From the NCBI GenBank assembly GCA_005406025.1, contig BGZK01001247.1, positions 118,610 to 182,609 on the forward strand: a DNA stretch of 64,000 nt, written 5' to 3'. The stretch's first letter is position 1, and every line of letters starts with the position of its first letter. The notes beneath the pieces were generated by a model. The model did no database searches, was not told where the DNA came from, and saw only the letters and a list, made by a program, of their open reading frames with translations. Of this stretch, positions 24,027 to 36,600 are shown piece by piece. The stretch is from Eumeta japonica (Eukaryota > Arthropoda > Insecta > Lepidoptera > Psychidae). The position numbers were made by a program, and so were the translations under genes.

Positions 24027-25145
24027 TTAAACTTTTAACTAGTTTTCTTTTCACTACTTTTCAGTTCTGTTTTAATTAATTAAACTAAAATTTCTTACCC
24101 GTCATTACCGATGTCAATATTATAAATTTCTGTAATAATTGTGACAAACTTTTATCGATATATAGACATAATTTTCTACAAATTATAAATTAAAGTTGTG
24201 TAATTCATAAATAGAGGTTACTATTGTAAAATGGCATAAGAAACTTCAAAAAAGATCCATCCAATGATATGTGAGACTCAGTATGCCATGAAATTTTTTT
24301 GCTGTCTTTACCGCTATTTTGTATTTTACGGCTGTCATTGTGACTTCATAATTAATTATTTTTTACGTTAATAAGTCCTATTATACGAATATAAGAACTT
24401 TATTAAAGCTGCATTTTATGTTTTAAAAATATACATGAGAATTTTTATTAACTAATTTTTAGATTGAGAATTGAGAATTGAGATGATTTTCAAAGACTTA
24501 TTCAATGATAACACCTGATGCTAGAAGACATTTAAATATACACACGTCGTGCACTTGATTAAAAAGGAAGTTTTTGTTTTAAACATTCGTCACCCTCTCA
24601 GAACACGCGACGCACTATATTTTCTCTTTATTTTCATGTAATAAATGTTTATCTTACGTGAAACATAAAGCAACCATTACTTTCTATCATTCATTTTTCA
24701 TTTATTCGAATTGAATTATGAATTTTAATTAATCTTGTTCTAAGTTCATGCTTGTTCGTTTGTCTATAGTCTGTAATTTATTATTTGATCATTTTTTTGG
24801 TCTATGAAATTCTGATAAAGTCAATGTGAAGTCCACTGAGGTGAAGTCAATTAAAAATAGTGATGGTGTTACTGACGTTAGTGTTATGGCTTATCTAATA
24901 TATAGAATTAATGCGAAACGAGACATATAATGTAATTTATTCTCTAAACTGGTGTTACAATTTTCTGTGTTTTCATGTTTTTATCTATTTACATAATGTG
25001 TTAAGTAGGTTATTTTTTATTACGTACTTTTTGTGTAGTTTTAATGTTGTTCTCTATCACGGTGTATCAAAAGTTTAATCGATGATAATGGTTTTATGAT
25101 TTTATTAAAACTTTTGGAGTTGGGCATACCTAGTAAGCAAAGAAT
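24027..25145 (+). other. Upstream region of the ZFC3H1 homologue
   Basis: AT-rich with no recognised repeat or gene. The promoter and 5' UTR of the gene starting at 25146 must lie here or in an unseen upstream exon. I could not identify a core promoter element with confidence. Confidence 0.4.
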
Positions 25146-28100
25146 ATGTCGCCGATGAATGTAGATTCTGAGCGAGAAGAAGGCGAAATAATCGATGACC
25201 TCGACGACTTATCGGATATTTCTTCGGAAGAAGAATATTTATTAAGGCAACGTCTAGAAGTCCTAGAAAATTATAACAATGTCCTTGAAAGAAAAGAAGC
25301 TAAGAAATCATCGAATCAGCGAGGTTTCATTACAAATTATTGGTTTAGATATAATTATGTAATTTTTTATATATTTGCTGTAGAGATAAATTTTATATTT
25401 ATTTTTCAGACCATCAAAAAACATCGAAAAAATGTAAAAACTCAAATAACAATATAATTTGGAGTGATGTATCAAGTTTAACTTCTACAGAACTTGGTGA
25501 AAGAACCTTTTCAAAAGATCATAAACAAAGGAAGGATTCGAAAAAACCAAAAGCGTTGAAACATTCAATTGAACTAAATGTAAAAAAAAGAAAGCCAAAC
25601 TTTGAAATTTGTTCTGAAATAGTGCCTGTATCAAAACATAAAGATCATAAGAAAAAGCACTATAAAATTAAGACAAAGAAAAAAGATACAATATTACTGT
25701 CAGATTCTAGTGATGAGACAGATTATGAATATAGAAATAAACGAAGAAGACTAGCAAATGCTGTTAATGTACATGGCCCTAAAACAGATTCATCTTTAAC
25801 TGACAGAATAAAAAAAATGCTAAGCAAACCTGAATTGCGTGATCAAAATGTTTTACCAAATATACATGCATATATAAATGATGTTCCGATACTAAGTGAT
25901 ATTGTAAATCAAGAAGTAATAAGTAAAGAGTCTACCGAAACTAATAAGAAATTAAAGTTTGAAAATGAAAAAAGTGATTTTTGTGATAAAGAAATTGAAA
26001 ATGAAAAAGAGATGAATGATTTATGTGTAAATATTATAAATGAACAGGTTATGAAAGATGTAGAGGTTGTTAATAAAGATTTCATAAAAGCTACAGATTT
26101 TGTAGATAATAAAGATTTCATAAAAGCTACAGATTTTGTAGATAATAAAGATTCTGTTGTTGATAAACCCAGTTTATTTAAAGGTGTGCCTGAACAGGAT
26201 AATTCTGATGAAGACTTAGAATTACTAAGGCAAAATGCTTTACAGACTAAGTTATCAAAGCCTCAACTTGTTCCACCTGTCATAAACATTCAATCGGAAG
26301 ATGAAGACAGTGATACAGCAGAACTGCGTGTCATTTGTTTGAAATCTGCACTTTTAAAGAAAGCTATTGAAATGAAACAAAAACAAAAATTGAAGAAAAG
26401 ATTATCTCAGTCTTCCAATATTGACGATCCATTACATTCTGAAATATATCAACAGAACCTAGAAAAATGTTTTTCTGGAAACAATACAGATATTGAATCT
26501 GTGGATATGGATATTGGCATATCAGATGGCCCTGATGACGACAAGCGGAGAGATTTAACTGATAATGTAACTAGTCTAGATAATATAAAGGAGAACAATA
26601 TAAAAGTGGCAGATGACAATTCAAATGTCATGAAACCTATTGAAGAGGAAATAGATGAAGATGAAGATCTTTTACGTGCCAAATTGCTTATATCTTTAAG
26701 TAAAACTTTGCCCAAGCTTATAAACGATAATATTACTACTAAATCTTTCGATGTGGAGGGGCCTGTAATTACTTCTGAACCTTCAAATATACCAAAGGAA
26801 AATGTATCAGAAGAAAAAAGGTTCATAATAAATACATGCGATTCTGATTCTGGCAGTGACAATGAAGCAACAAAAAATCTAACTAAAATGCATATTAAAC
26901 TTTCTGAACAAATAGATTTTCAACAAAAATTAGATATTTTCTTAAAATCAACTCGTTTGGAAGTTGAAAAAAAATCTTTGCCTGATCTAATACAAGAACC
27001 AGAATCAATTAAAACCACAAGGTTTATTCCTAAAGTAGGTTATTTGATAGTCCTTTCTTTCAATTTAGTTGATGTCGTTATTAATGGCTATTATATTCTA
27101 GGCAGTTAATCATCTACCAAAATCAGAACAATTGGAATATAATAACTTAGTGAAAAGAATGGCTGAACTGGAGAAAATTAAAAAGTCGAGGCAAGCTGCA
27201 ATGACTGCATTGAATTCTAAAGATACCTTAAAGCCTAGGAATGTTACCATAGACACTGCAATTAAAAATAACACTGTACAAAATCTGGAGGAAGAAATTG
27301 CTGTATCAAGGTTAGTGATTCATATTTTATTATTATAAGTCAATATTAATGAAAATTGGGGAATGATAGATGTTTGTTTACAGAAAAAAAATAGCTGATG
27401 AATCTGCAAAAGTGCTAAGATTGAAGGAAGAAGGTGTAAAACTATCTCAAAAGTTTAAAATAGTTGCCACTGAGTTGAGAAATATTAGGACTGCACAAAC
27501 AATCAATAAACGCGAACAGCGTTCTGCCAATATAATACTATCTAAAATTAGAGCACAGCATCAGATATTATTGAAAAGGTGGTTACGGATTCACTTTCAT
27601 TCTTATGTGATTAATATTTTTCATTACGAAATATGTCATGTTTATTGTATTTTCACAAGTGTTTTACCCAAGGTGACTTCTTTCTTGTATAATTTTTCTT
27701 ATACACATGTGCAAACATTTCATGTTTTAGCTTTTCCTTTCTACATAAATTTTCAATCTTTAAATCGTATCGCAGCATTATTGTCCTTTTCTCGGATAAA
27801 ATTTTTCAGATCAAAACTGGTATTACGTTCTAAAATGAACGTACATCTTAACAATATATCTAACAATAAACTAATGGTATCAAGATTACAAAAAGAAAAT
27901 GAACCTTTGAAGGCCGACATCAAAAATATGCAAGTTCTTAAATCTGTTAAAGTTAACATTGTTAATGATCTGCACGAGGAGAAACCAGTTTCGGAAGGTT
28001 TCTCTATATCTGTGAATGTGAGTAATAATAAAAGACTGATCAAAGTACCTAAAGATAACAGTATTAATGATTTGGAGAATACAGGAAAAGAAGTGATGGA

Positions 28101-28666
28101 TTCTGTTAACGATGAACAATTGGATAGACGTGTTAAAAATGATGTACAGCATAATACACAAAATTCACCAGAAGTGTTATCTCAAGCTGTTAGAGTTGAA
28201 CAAATGGAGAAAGACAATGGGAAAATAGTTGTTAGTGATTTAGCTAAAAAGAATGATACTGAAGACTATCAATCACCTTTACAAGCTTTTGGAAGGTAAT
28301 CTTTTATTTTCCGCCTGCTCCTATTGATTTTGATTTAATGCTTACAATCTTTTCTTGTGTTATTAGTAAATATTTTATTGGAAAAAGTTATTTCAATGAC
28401 GTTTCTTTTGTTTATGGTCTATTATTTTAAATTTTAATCTCTTCCGTAAAACAATGATTGTTGAATTGTTTTTCTTCCAATTAAAACTACATAAATAACA
28501 AGATTTCATTTTAATCACTTCCAGAGGATCTGTATACATTTGAAGAGTTTCTGATTTCAGTTGGCATGAAGATCCTTATGCAGTACTTTGTCGATTTGAA
28601 GTTGGTGGCAGCTGCAAAGATCCAGATTGCAAATACCTACACCCGAAACCCCCAACCAAACACTGA
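25146..28666 (+). CDS. ZFC3H1: ZFC3H1 (PAXT-type nuclear RNA surveillance zinc-finger protein) homologue, short form
   Basis: In vertebrates ZFC3H1 links poly(A)-binding protein to the MTR4 helicase and sends transcripts to the nuclear exosome. Exons: 25146-25323, 25410-27034, 27102-27310, 27384-27578, 27810-28295, 28561-28666; all phases agree, giving 932 residues. The N-terminus is EREEGEIIDDLDD, like the EEGELEDGEISDD start of the human protein. The middle is long, acidic/basic and low in complexity, with repeated ED..LLR..LL.SL-type motifs near 26205, 26295 and 26660. Coiled-coil segments follow (exons 3-5). The last exon carries YAVLCRFEVGGSCKDPDC, a C-x7-C-x4-C-x3-H finger (Cys 908, 916, 921, His 925) spaced as in human ZFC3H1. 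The stop comes ten residues after the finger, so the TPR/HAT half (roughly 800 residues in human) is absent. A later alternative exon cannot be excluded. Confidence 0.85.
26072..26143 (+). repeat. 36-bp tandem duplication inside the ZFC3H1 coding region
   Basis: A 36-bp unit from 26072 is repeated exactly at 26108, giving two copies of the 12-residue unit NKDFIKATDFVD in frame. Confidence 0.95.
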
Positions 28667-28822
28667 CAGCCTCATTCATATAACTGTTTCATTTCCATTT
28701 ATTTATCCACATATCTCCGATGCACACCTTTTCTCATTCCACAGGAAGTGACAGTATCACAAGGACATGTGTAAAGTATAACGAATCAATTTTTATTTAT
28801 TTTTACTGTCAAATTAACAGTA

Positions 28823-30366
28823 GGGCCAGGTGGGGTACAGTTGAACATAATAGGGCACAGTATAATATTTTTAATATTCAGTACATTCACAATTTAGATA
28901 TGCTTAGTCTATCATCGCTTTTCTTTTTCAATTTTGTGTATCAACAGATTTTTCTTGTGACTCTAAACATTGAAGTCTTTGTTTTATGTTTTTGTAAATT
29001 GATATGTATGGTAAGTATTTATTGCAATTTCAGTATGAATTAGGTATGTCTGGTATCATTAAGTTCACTGATTGATGTAGTATATATAAAATTAATTATG
29101 ATTAAATTTATTCATGTGATGGTATAGATAGTTTATATTTTAGGCTATCCAATGAAAATGTTCGATAATCATTACAAAATAATATAGTATTAACAAAAGT
29201 GGCCAAGTGTGTGTTGGGTCATGCACAGTATAGGGTTCCGTAGTTACCAGTTACTTAAAAGAGGGCTTTTTGTTTGATACTATAAACCTATTATTGAGTT
29301 CAAGGTTTAAAGATTAATAATGTGAAAAACAGGCTCATAAAAAGGGTGTTGAGACTTTACGATTTTATGTTTCTATAATTTTATATGGTTCATAAATTTA
29401 TATTTACTGCCTTACACGACCAGCAATATTATATAAGTAATTTTTAATAATTTGTATGAAATTTTGCTTTTTACTTCTCGTAATATATAAGTTGGTCCAC
29501 TATTGCTTGTTAACTTGTAAAACCTATTTAGTTGTGATAATTTTCCTTTTCATTTATATAATGATACTAAAAGGAAAATTATTACTGCTATTGTCATGTT
29601 TTTTTTTCACATCCAAGAATAACCATTTACTTCATCAGGATGTGAGAAATACTAGACTGTAACAAAAATTGGAAATTTAAAGCTTCATATTTCACAAACA
29701 TATCTCTATGTCGAAAAATAGTTTTCACTGACTTGCAATATTTTATAATAAGCTGTCCAATGGTACCCCACAACTGGGATTAATGAGAAAAACATTCATT
29801 CCTACTTTATGTGTAGGGGAGGTACTCTAATAAATTTTTTTTAAGATATCATTTTCAATATTTTGGTGTGATTAATATAAAGTAGTAGTATATATATTAA
29901 TCAACCAACTTACGTACCTACAGCTTTCTAGTACTAAGAGTCTCTAAGCTAAGCCATGGATAAATAGACTGATGGGCAGACAGACATGGCGAAACTATAA
30001 GGGTTTCTTGTTAACTACGGAACCCTAAAAATGGCATGTGAAAATTAAAATTGGATGCCATAGGGTTACGATCAGCCAAGGCATTTGATACCAAAAACAT
30101 GTGTACTGTGATATTTTTAATGTCTTAAGCAGAAATCTCTTTTAGAATGGCAAGTTATAAATGGATGAGCTATTAATTTTTAAAGTATTTAATGATTTTA
30201 TACAAATATTTATTGTACTGTGCCCCAGTGCACTTACAAATACATGTATATTAAAAAAAACGAATGAAATGTGAAGGCTGACAATTATTTTCAATCACTG
30301 CAAGTAGATTGATGTTTTTTGAAAAAAGGGAAATAATTATTTGTTGCACTGTGCTCCACCTTATAC
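28823..30366. mobile_element. Possible foldback/MITE element, about 1.5 kb
   Basis: On the left AGGTGGGGTACAGTTG is followed by AGGGCACAGTATAAT. On the right, in mirror order, are GTACTGTGCCCC (near 30215) and TTGCACTGTGCTCCACCT (ending about 30362). Two motif pairs in mirrored order suggest decayed terminal inverted repeats. It contains a second element, so boundaries are approximate. Confidence 0.45.
29231..30027. mobile_element. 797-bp element with 16-bp perfect inverted ends
   Basis: TAGGGTTCCGTAGTTA at 29231-29246 is matched exactly by its reverse complement at 30012-30027. The end motif (ACGGAACCCTAAAAA) recurs alone at about 3308 (inverted), 32868 and 38195, so it belongs to a family. 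No ORF is inside. Confidence 0.6.
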
Positions 30367-31053
30367 TTTACCATCGATGAACATCGGAGCAGTTGATGAT
30401 CATGAAAGTTGATATTTGTAAGATGTATAATAACACATCCTTCAATTTTCTAGTTAATAAAATAGTATTTGAATGTCTTTTTTAATAGACGTCTATTACT
30501 TTCAATTATGAGTAAAAGTAGGACACAGCCCTCTCTCTCAATTGCCTATTGCTTTTCTGTTTGTTGTACTAGAATTGTTAACAATCACTGCATACACATA
30601 AGCTTATGCACAAATGTGATCCAACTTTCTATCCATTGTTCCTATCAGATTATTTCATAAGTATAAACAATTAAATGCAATTTTGTTCGTGTTTATTATT
30701 TGTATTCAAGATGATGTTTAAAAATTGCATTAAAGTTCAAACTGATGAGAATGGAATGACTTTAATGATAAAAAATAAAATATAGAAAATTATTTAATTG
30801 AAAAAAAAAGTCTAGTTCAGATATAAAATTGTTATATCGATTGTAATAATATGCTTATCAGTATTCTTTTGGGAATGCAATGTTTTTTTTTGCAATTAAA
30901 TATTTTAAGTATAATTGTACAAATATTCACATTCATTTACTTTTCATAGCGAGCATATGCTTGTCTATGCCTCCATATATAATATTTAATTTGTACAGTA
31001 ATTGATATCTTTATTAATATCTTAATAATTTTAGTTGGTGCACTCAACTCCGA

Positions 31054-31110
31054 GCCGTCGCTGCGGCGCAGTGGTAAGTTGCGAGTACTTGTCTAGTGCG
31101 TACCTAGTGC
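31054..31110 (+). repeat. Truncated tRNA-derived SINE head
   Basis: The sequence GCTGCGGCGCAGTGGTAAG is a good pol III A box context (tRNA D-arm-like), but no B box follows. I read it as a 3'-truncated SINE head. Confidence 0.4.
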
Positions 31111-31329
31111 CCTAGAGGAACTATTGATTAAAATGTGGCTGAACTTTGATACTCATTGAGGTTTAAAATTATAAATTATATAAAATTATATTTGAATGAT
31201 ATGATTTTACATTGTACATATATTTTTAATTGTATAAAAAGATATGAGAAATAAAGGCTTATTTTGTAGTTTTTTTTTTTATTTCATATGATAGATATTC
31301 TCCCGTTGGGTTTAGTTACATGGATGTTA

Positions 31330-32365
31330 TTGATACAAATTCAAGATAATTTTTCCATCATATTTTATTTACGTTCAGTTATAATGTAAGTATATATGCC
31401 ATTTTGTTTAATAACTTGTTGCTATTTTATAGGTAGCGACAGAATCCCATTGCTATAGAAATTTTAGGACTTATGATGAAGAAACTGCTATAAGTAGTTT
31501 TGACAATCCTTTCTTGTTGTTAACCTAACACGATCTAAAGAATTTTGAAGAAATAGAAAAAGTTAAAAATTTGAGGGTGCAAGATCAGGGCTATGTGGTG
31601 GATGCATTAACAGTTCCCAAACCAAACTCAATATTTGCTAAGTGGCCAAAGATGTATGTCTGGAAGTTGGAAAGGTCTGGCGTTTTCACGGTGAAAAACT
31701 ACAACATCCTTTCTGTTGATCGATTCCGGCCGTATTATCTCTACTTCTTGCTAGTCTCATCAGAAGTCGGCAGTAGAGATCCGAAGTGTTGGTTTTGTTC
31801 GGCGGTAAAAGCTCAGTCGAATAAATGCCCTTCCAATCCCACCACACACATAGCATCGACTTATTGTGAGTTAATCCTGGTTTCGTTGTAGTCTGGAGCT
31901 TCTTTGCCTTTTGACCATGATCTTTTTCTCACGTTCTTATTGAAGAACTAAAATTCCGATCTTGCTGTACTTTTTCCAAAAAGGCATCCACTTTATTTAT
32001 AACATGTTGACCGGAGCGAGGTTCTTCTTTGACATCAAAATTACCGAACTGAAAATGCTTTGTGCTACTTTTACCGATACTGCATTAGATCCATAAATAT
32101 CACAAATTTTTTTCGCGGCTTGTGTCGCATTTTCTTCTTTTTTGTAATAAAACTTCAAAACGTACCCGAATTTCTACATTAGATTTTGGTGGAAAGAAAA
32201 ATAATAGAAAAATGGCGGGGACAGTTTTTAATTTTAATTTTTCTTTTTTTTAAATGTCATCTGTTTAATGCTATTAAAACTAGCCAGATACAAATAGCAC
32301 AACCAAAGAGATTTTATTGCAACTTTTTTCTTATAAAAAAAAAAACCTTTTTCCGATTTAATATT
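31330..32365 (-). mobile_element. Second copy of the outer mariner-like element, internally deleted
   Basis: It aligns by eye to 770-825 plus 2113-3238: CATATTTTATTTACGTTCAG, then GCCATTTTGTTTAATAACTTG, GGGTGCAAGATCAGGGCTATG near 31575, TCCATAAATATCACAAATTTTTTT near 32090, and ACTAGCCAGATACAAATAGC near 32280. The transposase is remnant only, and part of the middle present in the first copy (about 2600-2820) is missing here. There is no mariner insertion at the site where the first copy holds one. Confidence 0.75.
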
Positions 32366-32596
32366 TAACTCCAATGTTGATGGAACGAATAAAATATTAT
32401 TGGAAATTTTACATAATATTTTAAATATACTGAAAAAAAAACACATTTTTAAAAAAAAGCGAACAATTGAAAATCTTCCCCTAATATACTCAATTACGAA
32501 AAAATAAAAAAAATTGACATAGATATAAACCAGGAATAAAATTTTGCGGTTGAAAATACTTTTGATATTTCTTTTTGATAGGTATTCTTAATTTGT

Positions 32597-32890
32597 TTGT
32601 ACTAGCTTTTGCTAGCGGCTCCGTCAGCGCGTATATACCACGAATTCTTTCATCTTTTCTATCGATCGATGACGTCATCAACTATGATGTCGAGCATCGG
32701 TCCCGTTCTCGTTTTCATAGCCTTAGATATTCTCGCCTTAAATATTTTTGTTATGAAACGATCTAATTCTGGATTCTGATTGTGATTCCAATATCGCTAT
32801 ATGTACTAAAAAGTGTCTGATCTAAACCGCGGAGAAACAGACAACAAAACAAAACTGTAAGGGTTCCTTATTTACTATGGAACCCTGAAA
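32597..32890 (+). repeat. GATTCC-type repeat with head module and GGAACCCTGAAAA end
   Basis: The head (CTAGCTTTTGCTAGCGGCTC, then CGTCAGCGCG) is followed by GGTCCCGTTCTCG, TTCTGGATTCTGATTGTGAT and ATTCCAATATCGC, then an ACAGACAACAAAAC stretch and TATGGAACCCTGAAAA. The same order (head, GATTCC body, ACAGACA tail) is seen at 48430-48900, which suggests one complete unit of about 300-450 bp. Confidence 0.6.
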
Positions 32891-33039
32891 ATACTCAATA
32901 TAGTATCATTATATGAAGGAATTTATTTTGTATCCATGTAGGTGAAGTCCCAAGCTAATACTAGCAACTTATATGGTCGTATTCGTTGAATCATTAAAAT
33001 TCATGAACGTTCATTTCACAACGGTAAACAACCAGTGTG

Positions 33040-33290
33040 AGTCAGAGCTTATTGCCTGGGGTGTCGGCGTTCGACGTGTCGCCTTCAAATCGGATAGCAG
33101 ATTCGATTCCTAGCAGCCGGGAAATTGATCAACTACTTTTTATGAATCCAAGTCGAATGTAAATAAATTGCTGTGTGTCTGAATACGTGTTAAGACGTCA
33201 GTCCCAGACCTTGTCATAGTATCGGTGACGAAATTCGTTAAAAGCGTACAAATGAGTCAACGTGGCGGCTTAAAAATCCTCTTCATTTCT
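33040..33290 (+). repeat. Possible tRNA-derived SINE
   Basis: A B-box-like GATTCGATTCC (33100-33110) follows an A-box-like TGCCTGGGGTG region by about 50 bp. The downstream text (GAATCCAAGTCGAATG, CAGTCCCAGACCTTGTC) resembles a SINE body. The A box is weak. Confidence 0.4.
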
Positions 33291-33504
33291 AATAAAATGT
33301 TTTTACTATGAAATAAAAAAAAATGAATTTGAAAAAGAAAAGGATAATGAATATACTCATTTGTTGATGTTCTTCGAAGACTTATAAACTATCTTAATTT
33401 TTCTTGTACCTAAATATTATATGTCGGACGTTATTATGACAGGATTAGTTATCAGCTAGATAATTTTTAAGTTCTTAGACGACTCTAGTGTGAATCTTAT
33501 ACGG

Positions 33505-33680
33505 AAAGGCGGTAGCTGGGTGGTCAACGCATTGTCTTCGAAGTAAAAGATAGTTACCAGGTTTGAATTCTAACCATGGCGGATCGACCAATGAGTTTTA
33601 ACATAGGCGGCCACATACTTCGATCAGTAGCGGATCCGAAAAACTGGCTTCTTCAAGTAATTTCTGAAAAATATAAATAT
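33505..33680 (+). repeat. Second tRNA-like SINE, different head
   Basis: An A-box-like TAGCTGGGTGGT (33513-33524) and a B-box-like GGTTTGAATTC (33560-33570) have tRNA-like spacing. The head differs from the one at 7885, so at least two SINE heads are present. Confidence 0.45.
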
Positions 33681-33699
33681 ATACTAGAAAATGAAACAT

Positions 33700-36600
33700 A
33701 GGAGCGCTAGATGCTAATACAGACCAAGAACGAGGTAAGTATATACGATCATTTCATATCCCTGCGAGGGTATCTTAGACTTTCGGACCCGGATGCTGTC
33801 ACCCCATTGGTGATTATGTACGCTAGCGAGCCCCAAGTCGCACTATACATACCAGCGTGGAGAAGAATGTAAGATTATAGTCCCTCAATCTGAAACAAAA
33901 ATTGTGGGAGGGTATGGGTGTGCAGTGACATATGGGAATATGATTTTTGCAATACTGTCAAATTTTGTGTCGATAATAAAAGGTATTTATTGTGTTCAAA
34001 AATGAAATGGTTGGCACCACGACTTCATTTTTGGATTGACATTTGTATTCATATATTATTAGCGGGTCGAAGGGAACCTGTGATCCCATAATTTACCGGT
34101 AGAACGACAGATTATTAGGTAGCACAAAAGTCATATAGCGTTGGGGCATTCGTTCCTGACACTCGCAGATTTGGAGTTAAGTAGCTCAAGTAGTTTCAGG
34201 CTATAAAGGTTGTGTTTTTACCTTTATCATGAGGGATTTTTAGGTACGGTGATAAAGTTGATAATCACTATTAATGTCAGAAACAAATGCAAATTTATAG
34301 GTATGACGTCTTAAAAATCTGGCGATCAAAATAAAGTGGATAAATGTGAATATTTACATGTTGTGTTTTATAATGTTGCTGTAAGATAAGTAACGAAATA
34401 AAAACATTCGTGATTATTTAATCACCAAGTTATTTTAAATGGCATTTTGATAATGTGATTTACTACTTGGTAACAGATAACATAGGTTGATGGCTGTCGC
34501 GTCAAGCTTTATGCCGATCTGGATACAATATGATTGCCAATTTGCATAATACAATCAAATAGACAAATCATATGAATACGCGTTATCTGCTGCAAAGCGA
34601 CATGCGCATATATTAAAGCCGGCGATAAAGTTTGTCGCGAACTGTATGATTGTAATAAGACACATTTCAATCTTATAAACAGACGATTTATTCATAGTTA
34701 CATTGTACATTAAATTAAAACAGTTTCTCACACATGATAATACATTTAGATAAAATACGTATATATTTGGCATAAAATTTTGATATACCTTGAACAAGAG
34801 CTCGTGCTCAGATAGTGACTAGGTAAGGGCTTTGCTCTGCACTAACAAGGATCACACATTTATTGATTAGATAATATGAATTACTATTTTGTCTATATTA
34901 AAAATCTCATTTCAGTAACGCTATTGTATAATATTAATACTATTATTCATAACCTTTATGTTATAAAATTAAATGATTTCATTATTCGCCGATGTCTAAT
35001 ATTACAAAAATCTATGTCAATGTGTGCATATAATTAAATATTTTAAATTGGTGTTTTATTATTTATAGAAAATAAAAATCTGATAAAAAATGTCCACTTA
35101 ACTGTAAAATTCGTTACACTCATAAGAATCGGTGTATGTACCGAAGCTCCGTATTATGACTTTTTTTTTGCTAAACACATAGGTACATAAGAGAATAAAT
35201 TCTTTATAAAAGAATAAATTATTCATTCAATTACTTACATTTACTTTCATTATGTACATAATTTTATTTCAAAGCCTGAAGAAAGTAATTAATAAACGAT
35301 TGTCACAAGTAAAAGATTCTTAAATAGATTTTTAAAGCTCACAAATATTTGTAGGCGACGTTTGTTATGAAGAGAAGGCGACATTAATGGGAATTGGACA
35401 CCAAAAAAATCTCCTTTGTCGTTATTCTATAAATAGTTATCGAACAGAATGTGTAATTTACATAATCGATGAAAAAGAAAATTAATCTGGCAATGAACTA
35501 CAATTGCTGCTGCAATTTCGTTACACGTGAAATTTTTCAAGTTAGTGATGGTGAAGAATTAAATTACGTTAGAAGATGGATATGAGAATAAAATTAACCC
35601 ATCGCATGTCACTATGATTCAGACAATATATCCGAGGGAATCATACCTAACTGGTAGATAAGTTATATACATACAGAATGAAATCGATTTTTGCAGTGAG
35701 GTATTATTTTGAATCTGGTATTTGCTTATGCTTAACTATATTCTATTACTTATGCATTAATGAAAAACAGAATAGCGATCAAAGCAAGTGATTCTAAAGT
35801 ACAGTCTGAGCTTATCGAGGGATTTGAAAGTATGAGATGCAAATAACTTTGCTCTCGTGTGAACTATACAAATTCACTGCTTCCGCAAGAAAACCTATGA
35901 GTACTATATTTAAGAAAAAAATCGGTTAAGTGCTAGTCGGACATGTACAGAGAGTTCCGTATTTACAAAAAAAAAATATTTCGAGTTTCAGCCGAATTGA
36001 TCAAAGCATGGCTCTACCACGATTAAAATGTTTGTCTGTTTATTAATTTGAAATAGACATGTCGACATAAAACTGTGGATCTGATATTATTATTCTGAAA
36101 CAACATTCGAGGATAGCACCTATCCAAAATAGAAATCATCTTGCAGTAAGTGCTTACATGAATGCGGTAGACCATTGAGATTTAAGTAGGTTACATTTTA
36201 CAATAATAATAAAATGAACTGGTTTCAAACACGACTTTTGACGACAATGCACAATTATCAGCAGCTTGTTCTCGATGACCTCACGAACGTATTGAACTAT
36301 TTCGATGACAGCGGCGCCACCGTCGTTCGTAAGAAGAACGCAGGATTAGCATCATTTAGTTTTATGATTAACGCATGATTATTCACTTATCATACTAGGT
36401 ACATACGAACCAAAAACAGACGTGTACTTTTTAGGGTTGCATTGTTGTAGGGAAGAAGGAACTCCCATACGTTCGTTCTGTCCGTCTGTGCGTGTGTTAC
36501 AGTCTAATATTAACTCTGTTATTTTTGCATCGATTTAGATGAAATTGTACAAACGTCTTATGTGATTAATCTGCGACCTGAAATAAACTAATATAAAATA

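Larger units (their letters stand above)
28667..31329. other. Downstream of ZFC3H1: 3' UTR and foldback repeats
   Basis: No coding gene is recognised. Short ORFs have no splice or similarity support. The two inverted-repeat elements are listed separately. AAATAAAGG near 31250 is a possible distant poly(A) signal. Confidence 0.45.

Noticed and set aside
27370..28299. One continuous 309-codon exon
   Set aside because: It contains a GT..AG intron (27579-27809) with a hydrophobic, non-homologous translation and overruns the exon 5 donor. It is treated as an intron, with possible retention noted.
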